This document shows positions 43,566 through 43,734 of a stretch of DNA of 43,734 nt, piece by piece. The DNA lies in NCBI GenBank assembly GCA_902762325.1, contig CACWNV010000038.1, positions 1 through 43,734 on the forward strand, given 5' to 3'. A program made the position numbers and the translations under genes. How positions within the stretch are numbered: the stretch's first letter is position 1; each line of letters begins with the position of its first letter. Source of the DNA: an uncultured Prevotellaceae bacterium (lineage in GTDB: Bacteria > Bacteroidota > Bacteroidia > Bacteroidales > Bacteroidaceae). Under the pieces are notes generated by a model that was not told where the DNA came from, made no database searches, and worked only from the letters and a program-made list of their open reading frames with translations.

Positions 43566-43734
43566 AGACCTCCCAGAGTACTTTTACTGTCAATAATGTT
43601 GACAAAAACTTGTCAGGGAAAAGTGATGAAATAGAGCAGGATTCAAATTAATAACGCAACGAATGTGTTAAAGAAGTAAGTGAGCAAGGAGCATGAAAAA
43701 GGGACGAAAATCCCGCTGGATCTTTCGTCCCCAG
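43566..43734. other. Window-end intergenic region with a hairpin
   Basis: No gene is seen. GGGACGAAA (43701-43709) pairs with TTTCGTCCC (43723-43731), a 9-bp stem at the window edge that may be the terminator of a neighbour lying outside. Confidence 0.45.

Overview
The window looks like a chromosome segment from a Bacteroidales bacterium, most likely Prevotella or a close relative. The reasons are: promoters of the Bacteroidetes type (-7 element TAnnTTTG, several with TTG 20 bases upstream), no strong Shine-Dalgarno sites, large secreted proteins ending in a Prevotella-style tail, and protein families typical of that order. I saw no rRNA, tRNA, CRISPR array, phage or transposase gene.

Layout. 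(1) 1-10.7 kb: two giant secreted paralogues (1564 and 1382 aa, minus strand) in tandem. Each has the same promoter block, a ~130-nt leader, a degenerate 43-bp repeat array upstream, and a small ORF plus a hairpin downstream. Their last ~265 codons and 3' flanks are nearly identical, while the middles have diverged. The small ORF is intact behind the first and frameshifted behind the second. (2) 10.1-12.1 kb: 2 kb without a credible gene but full of organised repeats: the 43-bp array, a promoter/22-bp-repeat/terminator unit that may be a non-coding RNA, a cluster of triloop hairpins, a ~245-bp nested palindrome and an alternating 38/66-bp array. (3) 12.1-13.8 kb: mnmA and a small lipoprotein. 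(4) 22.4-13.8 kb, minus: a housekeeping run lysS-gpsA-cytidylate-kinase-like-pgi-HAD phosphatase-outer membrane beta-barrel. (5) 29.8-22.5 kb, minus: a glycan operon of GH5, GH89 alpha-N-acetylglucosaminidase, a heparan-alpha-glucosaminide N-acetyltransferase-like membrane protein overlapping it by ATGA, and a GH30-like enzyme. (6) 29.9-34.6 kb: an FMN-binding exported protein, a Na/Ca antiporter, a broken TlpA-like thioredoxin, and a PadR-PspC pair whose PspC gene carries a frameshift. (7) 34.7-35.9 kb: a preQ1-I riboswitch followed by the queuosine-precursor transporter and queF. (8) 35.9-43.5 kb: a lipoprotein, an ATP-grasp protein, a carboxyltransferase whose biotinyl-like tail lacks the biotin lysine, an HD-domain protein and an LptD-like outer membrane protein.

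The points most worth following up are the NAGLU/HGSNAT-like pair, which mirrors two consecutive steps of lysosomal heparan degradation; the preQ1 riboswitch overlapping the translation start region of yhhQ-queF; the possible structured RNA at 10.9-11.15 kb; the homogenised tandem giants; and the missing biotin lysine. Product names rest on recognised motifs and memory of the families; no database search was run.
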